Positions 7,812 through 17,551 of a stretch of DNA of 64,000 nucleotides are shown here, piece by piece. The stretch comes from an uncultured SAR86 cluster bacterium. Its GTDB lineage: Bacteria > Pseudomonadota > Gammaproteobacteria > Magnimaribacterales > D2472. The notes under the pieces were generated by a model, which saw only the letters and a list, made by a program, of their open reading frames with translations, ran no database searches and was not told where the DNA came from. Position 1 is the stretch's first letter, and every line of letters starts with the position of its first letter. The position numbers and the translations under genes are program-made. Where the stretch lies: assembly GCA_902517505.1 (NCBI GenBank), contig CABYCL010000001.1, forward strand, positions 29,006-93,005. Reading direction: 5' to 3'.

Positions 7812-8677
7812 TGGCTGACAAAAAATATAAATGTTTTGATATAAGTGTTTCAGATCATGTAGCAAATTTAGTTTTATCTCGACCAGATGAATTAAATACA
7901 ATGTCTAGAGACTTTTGGGTTGAGCTCGGAGATGTTTGTGAAGAAATAAATAGAAATTCAGAGATTAGAGTAGTTGTTATGTCTTCAACTGGTAAACATT
8001 TTTGTGCAGGAATGGATTTAAGCGCTTTCTCTAATGGTGTAGATAATATCCCAGATGATAAAAAGCCAGATAATTCAAGAATTGGTGAGGCTGTTTATAG
8101 AGTGGCAAAAGAACTTCAGGGATATATAAGTTCTTTAGAAAAAATTAGAGTGCCTGTCATTGCGGCAATTCAAGGTGGATGCGTTGGTGGAGCTGTGGAT
8201 TTAGTTACTGCATGCGATATTAGAATGGCCTCTAATGATGCATTTTTCTGTATTCAAGAAATAAATATTGGTATGGCAGCTGATGTGGGAACTCTTCAAA
8301 GACTACCTAAACTTATTCCAGATTCTAAAATGCGTGAGATGGCATATACAGGCAGAAGGATGTATGCAGAAGAAGCTAAGGATGCTGGTTTAGTAAGTGA
8401 TGTCTTTGAATCACAAGAAAAACTTCTTGAGGGAGCAAATAAAATAGCAAATGAAATTGCTTCAAAGTCTCCAGTTGCAATATATGGACTCAAAGCAGTT
8501 ATGAACTATTCAAGAGATCATAATGTAAATGATAGTTTGGAATATAACGCATTGTGGAGTGGAGCGATGCTAAGTCAAAAAGATATGACTGAAGCCATGA
8601 CAGCTAATATGGAAAAAAGAGAAGCATCATTTGATAAATTAGTTGATGTAAAGAAATTTAACGAATCAGATTCTTAG
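7811..8677 (+). CDS. Delta3,5-delta2,4-dienoyl-CoA isomerase (ECH1-like crotonase)
   Basis: This crotonase-fold enzyme (288 residues) probably shifts double bonds in 3,5-dienoyl-CoA during oxidation of odd-position unsaturated fatty acids. The CoA/oxyanion segments KHFCAGMDL and QGGCVGGAVD are present. Acidic residues Asp130, Glu150 and Asp158 have exactly the spacing (20 and 8) of catalytic Asp176, Glu196 and Asp204 in rat ECH1. The flanking text AADVGTLQRLPK is also shared. A plain enoyl-CoA hydratase would have a different acid pair. The gene converges on yaaA with a four-base overlap. Confidence 0.87.
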   Translation: MADKKYKCFDISVSDHVANLVLSRPDELNTMSRDFWVELGDVCEEINRNSEIRVVVMSSTGKHFCAGMDLSAFSNGVDNIPDDKKPDNSRIGEAVYRVAKELQGYISSLEKIRVPVIAAIQGGCVGGAVDLVTACDIRMASNDAFFCIQEINIGMAADVGTLQRLPKLIPDSKMREMAYTGRRMYAEEAKDAGLVSDVFESQEKLLEGANKIANEIASKSPVAIYGLKAVMNYSRDHNVNDSLEYNALWSGAMLSQKDMTEAMTANMEKREASFDKLVDVKKFNESDS

Positions 8678-9444
8678 GGTTTTCTTAAGAAGACAGGCAC
8701 GGTCGCTGTGGATTCAGCTTTAGAATATTTATAACCGTCTAAATTAAAACTAGATAGTGCTTCAAAATCAGTTACTTTGTTTTGAATAATCCATCTTGCC
8801 ATTAAACCTCTTGCTTTTTTTGCATAGAAGCTAATGATTTTATATTTACCATTCTTATAATCTTTGAATGTTGGAGTAACTATATTTACTTCTTCAGGTA
8901 ATTTTCCTAAAACTGTAAAGTATTCTTTAGAAGCTAAATTAATTAAAAGATCAGACTTTTGATTTGTTAATTCCTCTAATACATTTTTTTGTACTTTATT
9001 ACCCCAAAATTCATACAGATTCTTTCCTTGTGAAGTTTCTAACTTAGTTCCCATTTCTAATCTATATGGCTTCATTACATCTAATGGTCTTAAAATTCCG
9101 TATAACCCAGATAAGATTCTTATATGTTTTTGAGCAAACTTCATTTCAGATTTACTTAAATCTTCTGCTTGAAGTCCTTGATAAACGTCACCTTTAAAAA
9201 CTAACATTGATGGCTTTGAATCAGCAGAAACTTTTTTAGATGGTGACCATGATTGATATCTATCATAGTTAAGGGTTGCAAGTTTATCACTAAGCCCCAT
9301 AAGTGATGCAATATCCTTGGGTTCTTTCTCTTTTAATTCACCAATTAGTTTTGATGACTGATTTAAAAATGCAGGCACAGAATATTCATTTGATGCATCA
9401 AATTCGTAATCAAGTGTTTTTGCTGGAGAAAGTACTATAATCAT
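8674..9444 (-). CDS. yaaA: Peroxide stress protein YaaA (DUF328)
   Basis: YaaA lowers free intracellular iron and protects against peroxide damage in E. coli; a DNA-binding fold has been reported for the family. The 256-residue length and the opening MIIVLSPAKTLDYE are diagnostic, as are the segments LSGLYGILRPLDVMKPYRLEMG and IISFYAKKARGLMARWII. The gene is convergent with the isomerase gene, and its start lies close to the divergent dctQ start, so both promoters must fit in a very small space. Confidence 0.95.
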   Translation of the reverse strand: MIIVLSPAKTLDYEFDASNEYSVPAFLNQSSKLIGELKEKEPKDIASLMGLSDKLATLNYDRYQSWSPSKKVSADSKPSMLVFKGDVYQGLQAEDLSKSEMKFAQKHIRILSGLYGILRPLDVMKPYRLEMGTKLETSQGKNLYEFWGNKVQKNVLEELTNQKSDLLINLASKEYFTVLGKLPEEVNIVTPTFKDYKNGKYKIISFYAKKARGLMARWIIQNKVTDFEALSSFNLDGYKYSKAESTATVPVFLRKP

Positions 9445-9482
9445 TGCTGTATTCTAACGAATATCATGAGGCTTATTCAATA

Positions 9483-9953
9483 ATGTATATAGAAAAAATG
9501 ATAAATTCTTTTGGAAAATTCATATCATTGATGATTCCTATCATGACAATATTAATGATAGTGATAATAGTGGCTAGATATTTCTTTGGTATTGGTTTAA
9601 CTGGCCTCCAAGAGTTGGTGCTTTATATGCATGCTTTAATTTTTCTTGGTTGTGCCGGTTACGTTCATTACAGGGATGAGCACGTTAGGGTAGATATTTT
9701 TTATAGAGAATCCTCAGATTTATATAAAAGAAATATTAATTATTTCTTAAGTCTAGTTTTTCTAATTCCAGTTTGTTTTGTTATCGGTTACTACTCGATA
9801 GAATTAATTGAGATGTCTTGGAAGATAAAAGAGGTTTCAACAGAGGCAGGTGGTTTAAATTATGTGTACCTTCAAAAAACACTAATTATTCTTTTTCCAA
9901 TGACCCTACTTTTGACTTATTTGTATCAACTAATGGGTGGCAAATGGAAATAA
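9483..9953 (+). CDS. dctQ: TRAP transporter small membrane subunit DctQ
   Basis: This 156-residue protein has four membrane segments and the DctQ family layout, including the conserved turn around YVHYRDEHVRVD between segments two and three. The track start at 9444 is a TTG inside the yaaA start region. The ATG at 9483, with GAGG eleven bases upstream, is preferred. DctQ pairs with DctM to form the membrane part of a sodium-driven TRAP transporter. The matching binding protein is likely the dctP gene at 12932-14017. Confidence 0.85.
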   Translation: MYIEKMINSFGKFISLMIPIMTILMIVIIVARYFFGIGLTGLQELVLYMHALIFLGCAGYVHYRDEHVRVDIFYRESSDLYKRNINYFLSLVFLIPVCFVIGYYSIELIEMSWKIKEVSTEAGGLNYVYLQKTLIILFPMTLLLTYLYQLMGGKWK

Positions 9954-11281
9954 TACCTCTTCTGCTTATTATATTAATCTGTACAGCATTGTTAGTAGGA
10001 TATCCTGTAGCTTTTACTCTGGCCGGAGTATCAATTTTATTTGCATTAATTTGTGTTCCTTTTGGAATATTTGATCCTACTATTTTTAAAAGCATCCCTA
10101 TTAGAATCTTTGGAATTATGAATAATGTGACACTTCTAGCAGTCCCATTATTTATTTTTATGGGAACTATTCTTGAAAGATCTGGAATTGCAGCAAAGAT
10201 GCTTGAAAATATGGCAGCAGCCTTCAGAAATACTAAAGGCGGTCTTTCAATATCAATTATTATAGTTGGAGCCCTGCTTGCAGCAAGCACCGGAATTGTT
10301 GGAGCAACAGTTGTAACAATGGGTCTAATGTCTTTGCCAATTTTAATTAATCAAGGATATGAAAAAAGCTTTTCTACTGGATTGGTGGCTTCGACAGGAA
10401 CCTTAGGGCAAATTATACCTCCATCGATTGCTCTGGTTTTGCTTGGAGATGTTATGTCCAATGCTTATCAAAGAGCTCAAAATGATATGGGTATATTTTC
10501 ACAACAAACTGTAACTGTAGGAGATCTTTTTATTGGTGCTATTGTTCCTGGAATAATGATATGCATTGGATATCTTATATATACAATTTATAAAAATAAT
10601 AACAATAAAAACATAAAGGCTAATTCAAATGGATTATCTATTGAGAAGATTGAATTATTTAAAACTCTTGTTCTTCCAATAATTTTAATTTTTCTCGTAC
10701 TTGGATCAATATTTGCAGGTATTGCAACACCAACAGAGGCAGCAGCTATTGGAGCTTTTGGTGCCTTAGTAATTGCATTAATAAATAGAAAAATAAATTT
10801 CAATTTTTTAAAGGAAACTTCAGAAAAAACTGCTGTTGTATCAACTATGATTTTTACTATTCTTATAGGAGCTTCAATTTTTTCGTTAATCTTTAGAGGA
10901 GTCGGTGGGGATGAGTTAATAAATCTTATTTTTAACTCGCTTCCTGGTGGTTCATATACTGCCCTTATCTTTGTCTTGCTAGTAATATTTTTTTTAGGGT
11001 TCATCTTAGACTTTATAGAGATTTGTTATGTAATAGTTCCTTTAATTGCACCGCCTCTTTTGATGATGGGCTTTGATCCAGTTTGGTTGGCTATACTTTT
11101 TGCTATTAACTTACAAACCTCATTTTTAACACCGCCATTTGGGTTCTCATTGTTTTATTTGAGAGGAGTTGCAGATGAAAGTATTCAAACTTCAGAAATC
11201 TATAGTGGCGTAATACCTTTTATCATAATTCAGCTATTAATACTTTTAATAGTAATAATTTTTCCTATTTTAGTTTTATAA
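9944..11281 (+). CDS. dctM: TRAP transporter large permease subunit DctM
   Basis: This is the 445-residue large subunit of the TRAP transporter, the channel-forming part that couples sodium entry to solute uptake. About twelve hydrophobic segments are visible. Family motifs include AVPLFIFMGTILERSGIA, STGTLGQIIPPSIALVLLGD and TPTEAAAIGAFGALV. The track start at 9818 lies deep inside dctQ; the ATG at 9944 (MEIIPLLL) overlaps the dctQ stop by ten bases and fits the family N-terminus. The 80 bases after it show no gene and no clear terminator. Confidence 0.93.
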   Translation: MEIIPLLLIILICTALLVGYPVAFTLAGVSILFALICVPFGIFDPTIFKSIPIRIFGIMNNVTLLAVPLFIFMGTILERSGIAAKMLENMAAAFRNTKGGLSISIIIVGALLAASTGIVGATVVTMGLMSLPILINQGYEKSFSTGLVASTGTLGQIIPPSIALVLLGDVMSNAYQRAQNDMGIFSQQTVTVGDLFIGAIVPGIMICIGYLIYTIYKNNNNKNIKANSNGLSIEKIELFKTLVLPIILIFLVLGSIFAGIATPTEAAAIGAFGALVIALINRKINFNFLKETSEKTAVVSTMIFTILIGASIFSLIFRGVGGDELINLIFNSLPGGSYTALIFVLLVIFFLGFILDFIEICYVIVPLIAPPLLMMGFDPVWLAILFAINLQTSFLTPPFGFSLFYLRGVADESIQTSEIYSGVIPFIIIQLLILLIVIIFPILVL

Positions 11282-11361
11282 ATTTAAGCAATTTTCCAAA
11301 ATTCTAGCGTGGTTTTATTAATATTGCTTTCCAAACATAGTTCCACCTCAGATTGATAGAA

Positions 11362-12327
11362 TTATCCTAAACCAGCATTATTTTTTTCAAGTGCCCTCTC
11401 AGCTCTGTAGCTAGAACGAACCATGGGACCTGAAACAACTTCAAGAAATCCTTTTTGTAATCCAATCTTTCTGTATTTCTCAAATTCCTCCGGAGTTACC
11501 CATCTTTCTATTGGATGGTGATTCCTTGTTGGTCTTAAATATTGCCCAATAGTTAATATATCGACCTTGTTTTCTATAAGATCATCCATTGTCTGTTCTA
11601 TTTCATCATCTGTCTCACCAAGACCAAGAATAATACTTGTTTTGGTAAGTACTGATGGATTAATGCGTTTTGATTCTGAAAGAACATCTAGTGTTTGTTG
11701 ATAACCTGCTCTGATATCTCTAACTTGGTGCGTAAGTCTCTTAACTGTTTCAATATTTTGGGCAAAAACTTCTAGTCCACAATTTACTAAAGTATCGATA
11801 GATGAAGATAAACCTTTAAAATCTGGAGTTAAGGCTTCTACTGCAGTATTTGGATTTAATTCTTTAATTAATTTTACAGTATCAGCAAAATGTTGAGCTC
11901 CACCATCAGGAAGATCATCTCTATTAACAGAAGTAAGCACAACATATTTTAATTTCATTATCTGAACTGCTTTTGCAGTATTCATTGGTTCATCTTTATC
12001 TAACCATCCATTTGGGTTGCCAGTATCAACAGAACAAAACTTACACGCTCTTGTACAAACAGATCCCATCAACATAAAAGTCGCTGTTCCTGCAGACCAA
12101 CATTCACTTATATTTGGGCAATGTGCCTCCTCGCAAACTGTATAAAGCTGCTTGGTTTGAACCTGTTCTTTTACTTTATGAAAGTTTGGATTAAATTCAG
12201 CTTTTACTTTGAGCCAGCTAGGTTTCTTAGGTGTTGGAATATCAGCATACTTGTTAAATTTTTGACCGTTTTTGATAGCCTTGATGCCATCTCTATTGGT
12301 TATCTTTGTTGTAGTAATTATTTCCAT
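11362..12327 (-). CDS. lipA: Lipoyl synthase LipA
   Basis: LipA is a radical-SAM enzyme that inserts two sulfurs into protein-bound octanoyl groups to make lipoate. The auxiliary cluster motif CX4CX5C is at Cys65, Cys70 and Cys76. The radical-SAM CX3CX2C motif is at Cys91, Cys95 and Cys98. The C-terminal RSSYRAE segment contributes the unusual serine ligand. Length is 321 residues, as usual. The gene starts two bases after lipB, and the two complete the de novo lipoylation route. Confidence 0.97.
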   Translation of the reverse strand: MEIITTTKITNRDGIKAIKNGQKFNKYADIPTPKKPSWLKVKAEFNPNFHKVKEQVQTKQLYTVCEEAHCPNISECWSAGTATFMLMGSVCTRACKFCSVDTGNPNGWLDKDEPMNTAKAVQIMKLKYVVLTSVNRDDLPDGGAQHFADTVKLIKELNPNTAVEALTPDFKGLSSSIDTLVNCGLEVFAQNIETVKRLTHQVRDIRAGYQQTLDVLSESKRINPSVLTKTSIILGLGETDDEIEQTMDDLIENKVDILTIGQYLRPTRNHHPIERWVTPEEFEKYRKIGLQKGFLEVVSGPMVRSSYRAERALEKNNAGLG

Positions 12328-12329
12328 TA

Positions 12330-12932
12330 TTAAAAAATATTTCTTAGTAAATCTATTACTAATTTCTCTAATTGTAATTTAGATATATCTTTATTTAAAT
12401 CTTTTATCTGTGTGACCTCAAGTCCTTCATAGCCACATGGATTTATTTGTTTGAATGGTGATAAGTCCATATCAAAATTTATACTAATGCCATGGTAGGT
12501 TTTTCCTTTTGAAATTCTTAAACCAATAGAGGCAATTTTCTTTTTATCTACATACACTCCTGGCGCACCCTCAACAAAATTACAATTAATTGAAACTTGT
12601 TTAAGCAAATCTTTTACAAAATTTTGAATGGTTAAAACCAATTTCTTTGGGCTAAAGTCTAATTTTTTTATATCAAGTAAGAAATATATAACTAGTTGAC
12701 CAGGCCCATGATAGGTTACCTCTCCTCCTCTATCTGATTGAACAACTGGAATCTCTTTTGCATTTAAGATGTGACTTCTGTCTGCTGCTGTTCCTAGGGT
12801 GAATATAGGCGGGTGTTCAAGCAACCAAATTTCATTAGTGAAATTCTCACTTTGTATATGAGATTTCATTAAATCTAATGTTTCATGGTAATTAACAACA
12901 CCAAAAGATTTGAAAGTTAAGTCTTCAAGCAC
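12330..12932 (-). CDS. lipB: Octanoyltransferase LipB (GTG start)
   Basis: LipB moves octanoate from acyl carrier protein to the lipoyl domains of 2-oxo-acid dehydrogenases and the glycine cleavage system. The 200-residue protein has [15 protein letters not shown] (substrate pocket), Lys132 in [10 protein letters not shown] and catalytic Cys166 in [10 protein letters not shown]. The start is GTG, which overlaps the TAG stop of the TRAP binding-protein gene by one base (TAGTG). lipB is therefore probably co-translated from the uvrD-dctP-lipB-lipA transcript. Confidence 0.95.
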   Translation of the reverse strand: MLEDLTFKSFGVVNYHETLDLMKSHIQSENFTNEIWLLEHPPIFTLGTAADRSHILNAKEIPVVQSDRGGEVTYHGPGQLVIYFLLDIKKLDFSPKKLVLTIQNFVKDLLKQVSINCNFVEGAPGVYVDKKKIASIGLRISKGKTYHGISINFDMDLSPFKQINPCGYEGLEVTQIKDLNKDISKLQLEKLVIDLLRNIF

Positions 12933-14017
12933 TATTTGTTTCTTGATTCAATGAATGCATCTTCAGAGATTTGATGATAGGCGGATACATTATTCTTAAA
13001 TTTTAGATATGAATCATATACCTTCTCAATAGATTCATCTTCTTTAGCTAAATCATCGAGAATCTTATTAGAAATCTTTCTAAATTCTTCTATTACATCA
13101 TCTGGCAATCTTCTTAGTTCTACACCATGCACTTCTACTAACTCAGTTAATGCTTGATTGTTTTTTGCTAAGTATTCATCAAGCATATCTTGATTGACTG
13201 CTTTGGAAGCAGTTTCAATAATAACTTGAAGGTGTTTTGGTAAAGAATTCCAAGCATCCATATTAATCAATAGTTCTAACATTGGGCCAGGCTCATGCCA
13301 TCCTGGATAATAATAATATTTTGCAGCTTGATGAAAGCCAAAGGTAAGGTCATTATAAGGCCCAACCCACTCCGTTGCGTCAATAACACCTGTTTGAAGT
13401 GCTGTGAAAAGTTCTCCACCAGGAAGTGTAACCGGAATGCCTCCAGCTTCTTTTAGAACCTCTCCGCCTATTCCAGGTATTCTCATTTTGAGTCCTTTTA
13501 TGTCTTCGAGAGAATTAATTTCTTTATTAAACCAACCAAACATTTGGGTCCCTGTATTTCCTGCAGGAATTGGATAAATATTAAAGGGAGCATATATTTC
13601 TCTCCATAATTCTAGGCCTCCACCCCTATTGACCCATGCATTAATTTCATCAGCTGTTAACCCAAATGGAACACTAGTAAAAAATTGAGCTGCGGGAACT
13701 TTGCCCTTCCAAAAATATCCTCCACTGTGTCCCATCTGATGAGATCCGCTAGATACAGCATCAAATACACCAAATGCGGGAACTTGCTCTTCTGCACCAT
13801 AAACAGTGATCTTCATTTGTCCATCACTCATCTCTTCAACTAAATCTGCAATTCTTTCAGGAGCCATTCCTAGACCAGGATAGTTTTTAGGCCAAGATGT
13901 AACTAAGCGCCAATTGAATGTTTCTTCTATATCAGTTGATGTCTCTATTGTGCTGTCCATATCATTTGAACAACCAGCTATTAAAATTATTAGAGGCAAT
14001 AAAATAAATTTCTTCAT
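12932..14017 (-). CDS. dctP: TRAP transporter substrate-binding lipoprotein (DctP family, TakP-like)
   Basis: This is a periplasmic solute-binding protein, 361 residues, with a lipobox at Cys16 (LIAGC). The segments GLKMRIPGIGGEV and TALQTGVIDATEWVGPYND resemble the TakP subgroup that binds 2-oxo acids or related monocarboxylates. That specificity is inference from remembered family sequence. The track start reads through the uvrD end; the ATG at 14017 overlaps the uvrD stop by one base and gives a proper signal peptide. It is the likely partner of dctQM, which lies beyond lipAB on the opposite strand. Confidence 0.9.
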   Translation of the reverse strand: MKKFILLPLIILIAGCSNDMDSTIETSTDIEETFNWRLVTSWPKNYPGLGMAPERIADLVEEMSDGQMKITVYGAEEQVPAFGVFDAVSSGSHQMGHSGGYFWKGKVPAAQFFTSVPFGLTADEINAWVNRGGGLELWREIYAPFNIYPIPAGNTGTQMFGWFNKEINSLEDIKGLKMRIPGIGGEVLKEAGGIPVTLPGGELFTALQTGVIDATEWVGPYNDLTFGFHQAAKYYYYPGWHEPGPMLELLINMDAWNSLPKHLQVIIETASKAVNQDMLDEYLAKNNQALTELVEVHGVELRRLPDDVIEEFRKISNKILDDLAKEDESIEKVYDSYLKFKNNVSAYHQISEDAFIESRNK

Positions 14018-16191
14018 TATAATTTTTCCAGATTTGCGTATGCCATCACCAACCATTTTGTTCCTGAATTATCAAAGTTTACTTGAACCCTTGCAGACTC
14101 CCCTGAACCTTCATAATTTAAAACAATGCCTTCTCCAAATTTTTTATGCTGGACTTTTTGGCCAAGTGCTATTCCAATCTCCTCCTCAAATTCGATTTTT
14201 GTATCTCTAAAGTCCTTTCTATTATAAGGAATATTGGTTTGTGCTCTAGGTCTTATTTCATTTATAAGGTCTTTAGGTATTTCCCTTAAAAATCTTGAGG
14301 GCGGGTTAAAAGTGTCTGTCCCATGGAGTCTTCTTGATTCTGCATGAGTTATGTATAGCTTTTCCATAGCTCTTGTTACTGCAACATAACAAAGCCTTCT
14401 TTCTTCTTCTAATTGTGAAGCGCTCTCCATTGATCTCCCATGAGGAAATAAGCTTTCTTCAAGACCTGTGATAAGAACCAATTTAAATTCTAATCCCTTA
14501 GCTGAATGCATTGTCATTAGCTGTGCTGCATCATCATGCTCTGAGGCCTGCCTATCTCCTGAGTCTAAGGAAATAATATCTAAGTAATTTTCAGCTATCT
14601 CAAAATTAGTTTTATCTTCTTTAATACTTTGTTCAAAGTTCTTAGTTGCGGTTATTAACTCTTCTAAGTTTTCTGTTCTAGTCTTACCCTTTTCACCTGG
14701 TTCTTTAGCATGATATGCATATAACCCTGATTCCTTAATAATTAATTCCATTAGTTCTGATAAAAGATTTTCTTCAATAAATGATTTGCATCCGGCAATA
14801 AATTCTAAATAGTCTCTTAGCCCAGCACCACCTCTTCCGGATATTGATCCCTCGTCTATTAATTTTGCTGATGCTTTAATATACGAAATATTATATTGCT
14901 TGGCTGTATATCTTATTTTTGCAAGGGTTTTTTCTCCTGCTCCTCTGGTAGGATTAGAGATTGACCTTTCAAAAGATGGATTATCATTATTATTAAAAAT
15001 AACTCTCAAATAAGCTATAGCATTCTTAATTTCCAATCTTTCATAAAAGCGAAGGCCTCCATATATTCTATAAGGGATACTAACCCTCAATAATGCCTCT
15101 TCTATTGCTCTTGATTGTGCATTTGATCTGTAAAGAACTGCTGTTTCTTGGTATGCACCTCCGCCATTCATCCATTCATTTAGAACATCAGCAACAAATC
15201 TAGCTTCATCTTGTTCGTTATATGCCTGGTATAAAACTATCTGCTCACCTTCTTTCTTTTCTGTCCAAAGATTTTTACCAAGCCTATCTTTGTTATTGTC
15301 TATGAGAGCATTTGCAGCATTAAGGATAATATCTGTTGATCTGTAGTTTTGTTCCAGCCTTACTACTTCTGTAGCCTTAAAGTCTTCAGTAAATGAATTA
15401 ACATGCTCAACTTTTGCTCCTCTCCATCCATATATTGACTGATCATCATCTCCAACCGCAGTAATGTTAGTTTTATCAGAGGTTATTTCTTGAAGCCATT
15501 TATACTGAATAGTATTTGTATCTTGAAACTCGTCTATTAATATAGATTGAAACCTCGTTTGGAAAAAAGTTTTTACAGAAGGTGAAGTTTTAATTGTTTC
15601 ATAAGATTTTAGAAGAAGTTCTCCAAAATCTACTAAGTGATCTCTTTGGCATACCTCCTGATACTCTTTATATATTTTGCTAACCGTTTCAGTATAAAAA
15701 TCGCCTTTATCATCAATATCTTTAAATCTTAAGCCATCATCTTTCCATGTATTTATTTGCCATTGTGTTTGTCTGGATGGCCATGTTGATTCATCTAAAT
15801 TCAACTCTTTGGAAATCCTTTTGATTATTCTTAGTTGGTCATCCGAGTCTATGATGGTGAATCCACTAGATAAACCAGCCTCTTTATAAAATCTTTTTAG
15901 CAATTTATGAGACAGTCCATGAAAAGTTCCAACCCATGAATCCAAAATAGGAGCTTTTAATAAAGATTCAATTCTAGAACGCATTTCGTTTGCAGCCTTA
16001 TTAGTAAAAGTTACAGCCATAACTGAGGATGGGCTTCTTCCAAGAGCTTCCACTTCCCAAGCAATTTTATGAACTAGAACTCTTGTTTTTCCAGAACCTG
16101 CTCCAGCTAAAACTAGAAGATGCTGCTTTTCAGAAGTAACAGCCTTTCTTTGTTCTTCGTTTAAATTATCTAAAATATGAGATACATCCAT
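14017..16191 (-). CDS. uvrD: DNA helicase II (UvrD/PcrA family)
   Basis: This superfamily 1A 3'-5' helicase acts in nucleotide excision and mismatch repair. The 724-residue length and the opening MDVSHILDNLNEEQRKAV closely match E. coli UvrD. Walker A is AGAGSGKT (residues 29-36), motif II is LIDEFQDT, motif III DDDQSIYGWRGA and motif V MTMHSAKGLEF. The C-terminal tail with KKFGEGIVLNYEG is the Tudor-like domain that contacts RNA polymerase in UvrD/PcrA. The gene faces away from the divergent hexR-like gene with a 42-base gap and leads the dctP-lipB-lipA run. Confidence 0.97.
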   Translation of the reverse strand: MDVSHILDNLNEEQRKAVTSEKQHLLVLAGAGSGKTRVLVHKIAWEVEALGRSPSSVMAVTFTNKAANEMRSRIESLLKAPILDSWVGTFHGLSHKLLKRFYKEAGLSSGFTIIDSDDQLRIIKRISKELNLDESTWPSRQTQWQINTWKDDGLRFKDIDDKGDFYTETVSKIYKEYQEVCQRDHLVDFGELLLKSYETIKTSPSVKTFFQTRFQSILIDEFQDTNTIQYKWLQEITSDKTNITAVGDDDQSIYGWRGAKVEHVNSFTEDFKATEVVRLEQNYRSTDIILNAANALIDNNKDRLGKNLWTEKKEGEQIVLYQAYNEQDEARFVADVLNEWMNGGGAYQETAVLYRSNAQSRAIEEALLRVSIPYRIYGGLRFYERLEIKNAIAYLRVIFNNNDNPSFERSISNPTRGAGEKTLAKIRYTAKQYNISYIKASAKLIDEGSISGRGGAGLRDYLEFIAGCKSFIEENLLSELMELIIKESGLYAYHAKEPGEKGKTRTENLEELITATKNFEQSIKEDKTNFEIAENYLDIISLDSGDRQASEHDDAAQLMTMHSAKGLEFKLVLITGLEESLFPHGRSMESASQLEEERRLCYVAVTRAMEKLYITHAESRRLHGTDTFNPPSRFLREIPKDLINEIRPRAQTNIPYNRKDFRDTKIEFEEEIGIALGQKVQHKKFGEGIVLNYEGSGESARVQVNFDNSGTKWLVMAYANLEKL

Positions 16192-16233
16192 TTAGGGATT
16201 CATTTTTTTGTTTAAGTTAGATATTCTAACCTT

Positions 16234-17079
16234 ATGTCGACAAAATTATTGAGACAAATTAAAAATTCACTTCCTGATTTAAGAAAATCTGAAAAAACTG
16301 TTGGGGAGTTCATCTTAAAAGATCCAAAGTCAGTTATTACAATGAAAACTGCTGAAGCATCTGAGGCTATGGGTATAAGTGAACCGACTTTGATAAGATT
16401 TTGTAAAGCAATTGGATTTTCAGGCTTTCAGGAACTAAAAATAAATCTTTCTCAACAGCTCGCTGCTGACGATTATTTCGTTATGTATGAAATAAATGAA
16501 GATGACTCAATTCACGAACTTTGTGAAAAAGTCTTTGATACAACTATTAGTGAAATTTTGAATGTTCGTTCTCAAATTGATCAAGCAGTCCTTGAAAATG
16601 CAATTGAATTATTGGTTAATGCAGAAAGAGTAGAATTTTATGCGTTTGGAGGTTCTGCTCCCGTTGCAATGGATGGGCAACACAAATTTTTTAGACTTAA
16701 AATTCCTTCATCTTATATATCTGATCCACATCTTCAATTTATGTCAGCTAACTCACTAGAGAAAAATGATGTAGTTGTTGCTATTTCACAGTCGGGAACT
16801 ACTTCTGCATTAATAGATAGTGTAAAAATTGTTCGTAAAAATGGAGTTAAAGTTATTGGAATAATGCCAGGAGATACGCCGCTAGCAAATATCTGTGATT
16901 TTCCATTAACAATTAACGTAGGGATAAATAACAGAATATCTAAGCCTTTAACTTCAAGAATTGCCTATACAGCAATCATTGATGTCCTAACAATGGGAGT
17001 TGCTCAGTTAAAACCAGAAGCACAAGATCATCTATACAATATCGCTGATAGTCAGAGATCGTTAAAAGTGGACAATTAA
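16234..17079 (+). CDS. HexR/RpiR family transcriptional regulator
   Basis: The 281-residue protein has an N-terminal RpiR-type helix-turn-helix (about residues 35-60, MGISEPTLIRFCKAIGF) and a C-terminal SIS sugar-phosphate-binding domain with the SQSGTT loop. The overall layout follows HexR, which senses 2-keto-3-deoxy-6-phosphogluconate and controls central sugar metabolism. No zwf, edd or other Entner-Doudoroff gene is adjacent, so the HexR identity is a family-level suggestion. It is divergent from uvrD and followed by the MazG-like gene after 45 bases. Confidence 0.8.
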   Translation: MSTKLLRQIKNSLPDLRKSEKTVGEFILKDPKSVITMKTAEASEAMGISEPTLIRFCKAIGFSGFQELKINLSQQLAADDYFVMYEINEDDSIHELCEKVFDTTISEILNVRSQIDQAVLENAIELLVNAERVEFYAFGGSAPVAMDGQHKFFRLKIPSSYISDPHLQFMSANSLEKNDVVVAISQSGTTSALIDSVKIVRKNGVKVIGIMPGDTPLANICDFPLTINVGINNRISKPLTSRIAYTAIIDVLTMGVAQLKPEAQDHLYNIADSQRSLKVDN

Positions 17080-17124
17080 AGGCGCTATGAATGATAAAAT
17101 TTAAATATTAATTCCGGAGAAAAA

Positions 17125-17541
17125 ATGAGTGAAGAAATCAAGAAATTTTTTACAACCTATACCGACTTTGTAACTAAAGTAACTAGTGATCCAAGTATTA
17201 ATTTAGAGGACCTTAAAAAAAGTTTTGAAGAAATTGAAAAAAATTCAGATATAAAAACACCTCGGCTTCTTACTGCGGCACTGGGTCTTGGAAGTGAAAC
17301 TGGTGAATTTGTAGAAATCGTAAAAAAAATGTTTTTACAAGGAAAGCCTCCCTCAGAAGACAATATATTTCATATGAAAAGAGAACTTGGAGATATCATG
17401 TGGTACTGGGTTACAGCATGTGCTGCTCTAAACCTAGATCCATATGAAGTAATAAGTGAGAATCAAGAAAAGCTAGCTGCTAGGTATGGAGAAAAATTTG
17501 AAGTTGGAAGAAGTGAGGTTAGAAAAGAAGGAGATTTATAA
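17125..17541 (+). CDS. MazG-like nucleotide pyrophosphohydrolase
   Basis: This 138-residue all-alpha NTP pyrophosphatase domain carries the acidic metal-binding pattern of the family: GSETGEFVE in one helix and KRELGDIMWYW in the next. Single-domain MazG-like enzymes hydrolyse nucleoside triphosphates, often non-canonical ones. A Shine-Dalgarno GGAG precedes the ATG by about six bases. Substrate cannot be assigned. With rdgB in the same window, the strain has at least two nucleotide-cleaning enzymes. Confidence 0.82.
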   Translation: MSEEIKKFFTTYTDFVTKVTSDPSINLEDLKKSFEEIEKNSDIKTPRLLTAALGLGSETGEFVEIVKKMFLQGKPPSEDNIFHMKRELGDIMWYWVTACAALNLDPYEVISENQEKLAARYGEKFEVGRSEVRKEGDL

Positions 17542-17551
17542 TTAAATAAAT

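Noticed and set aside
9886-10290. 134-aa minus-strand ORF inside dctM
   Set aside because: Antisense shadow of a hydrophobic coding region; no start context or family.
10588-11004. 138-aa minus-strand ORF inside dctM
   Set aside because: Antisense shadow, lying wholly within a conserved membrane gene.
14018-14056. Extended N-terminus of the TRAP binding protein
   Set aside because: It overlaps uvrD and would hide the signal peptide; the ATG at 14017 gives a proper lipoprotein signal.
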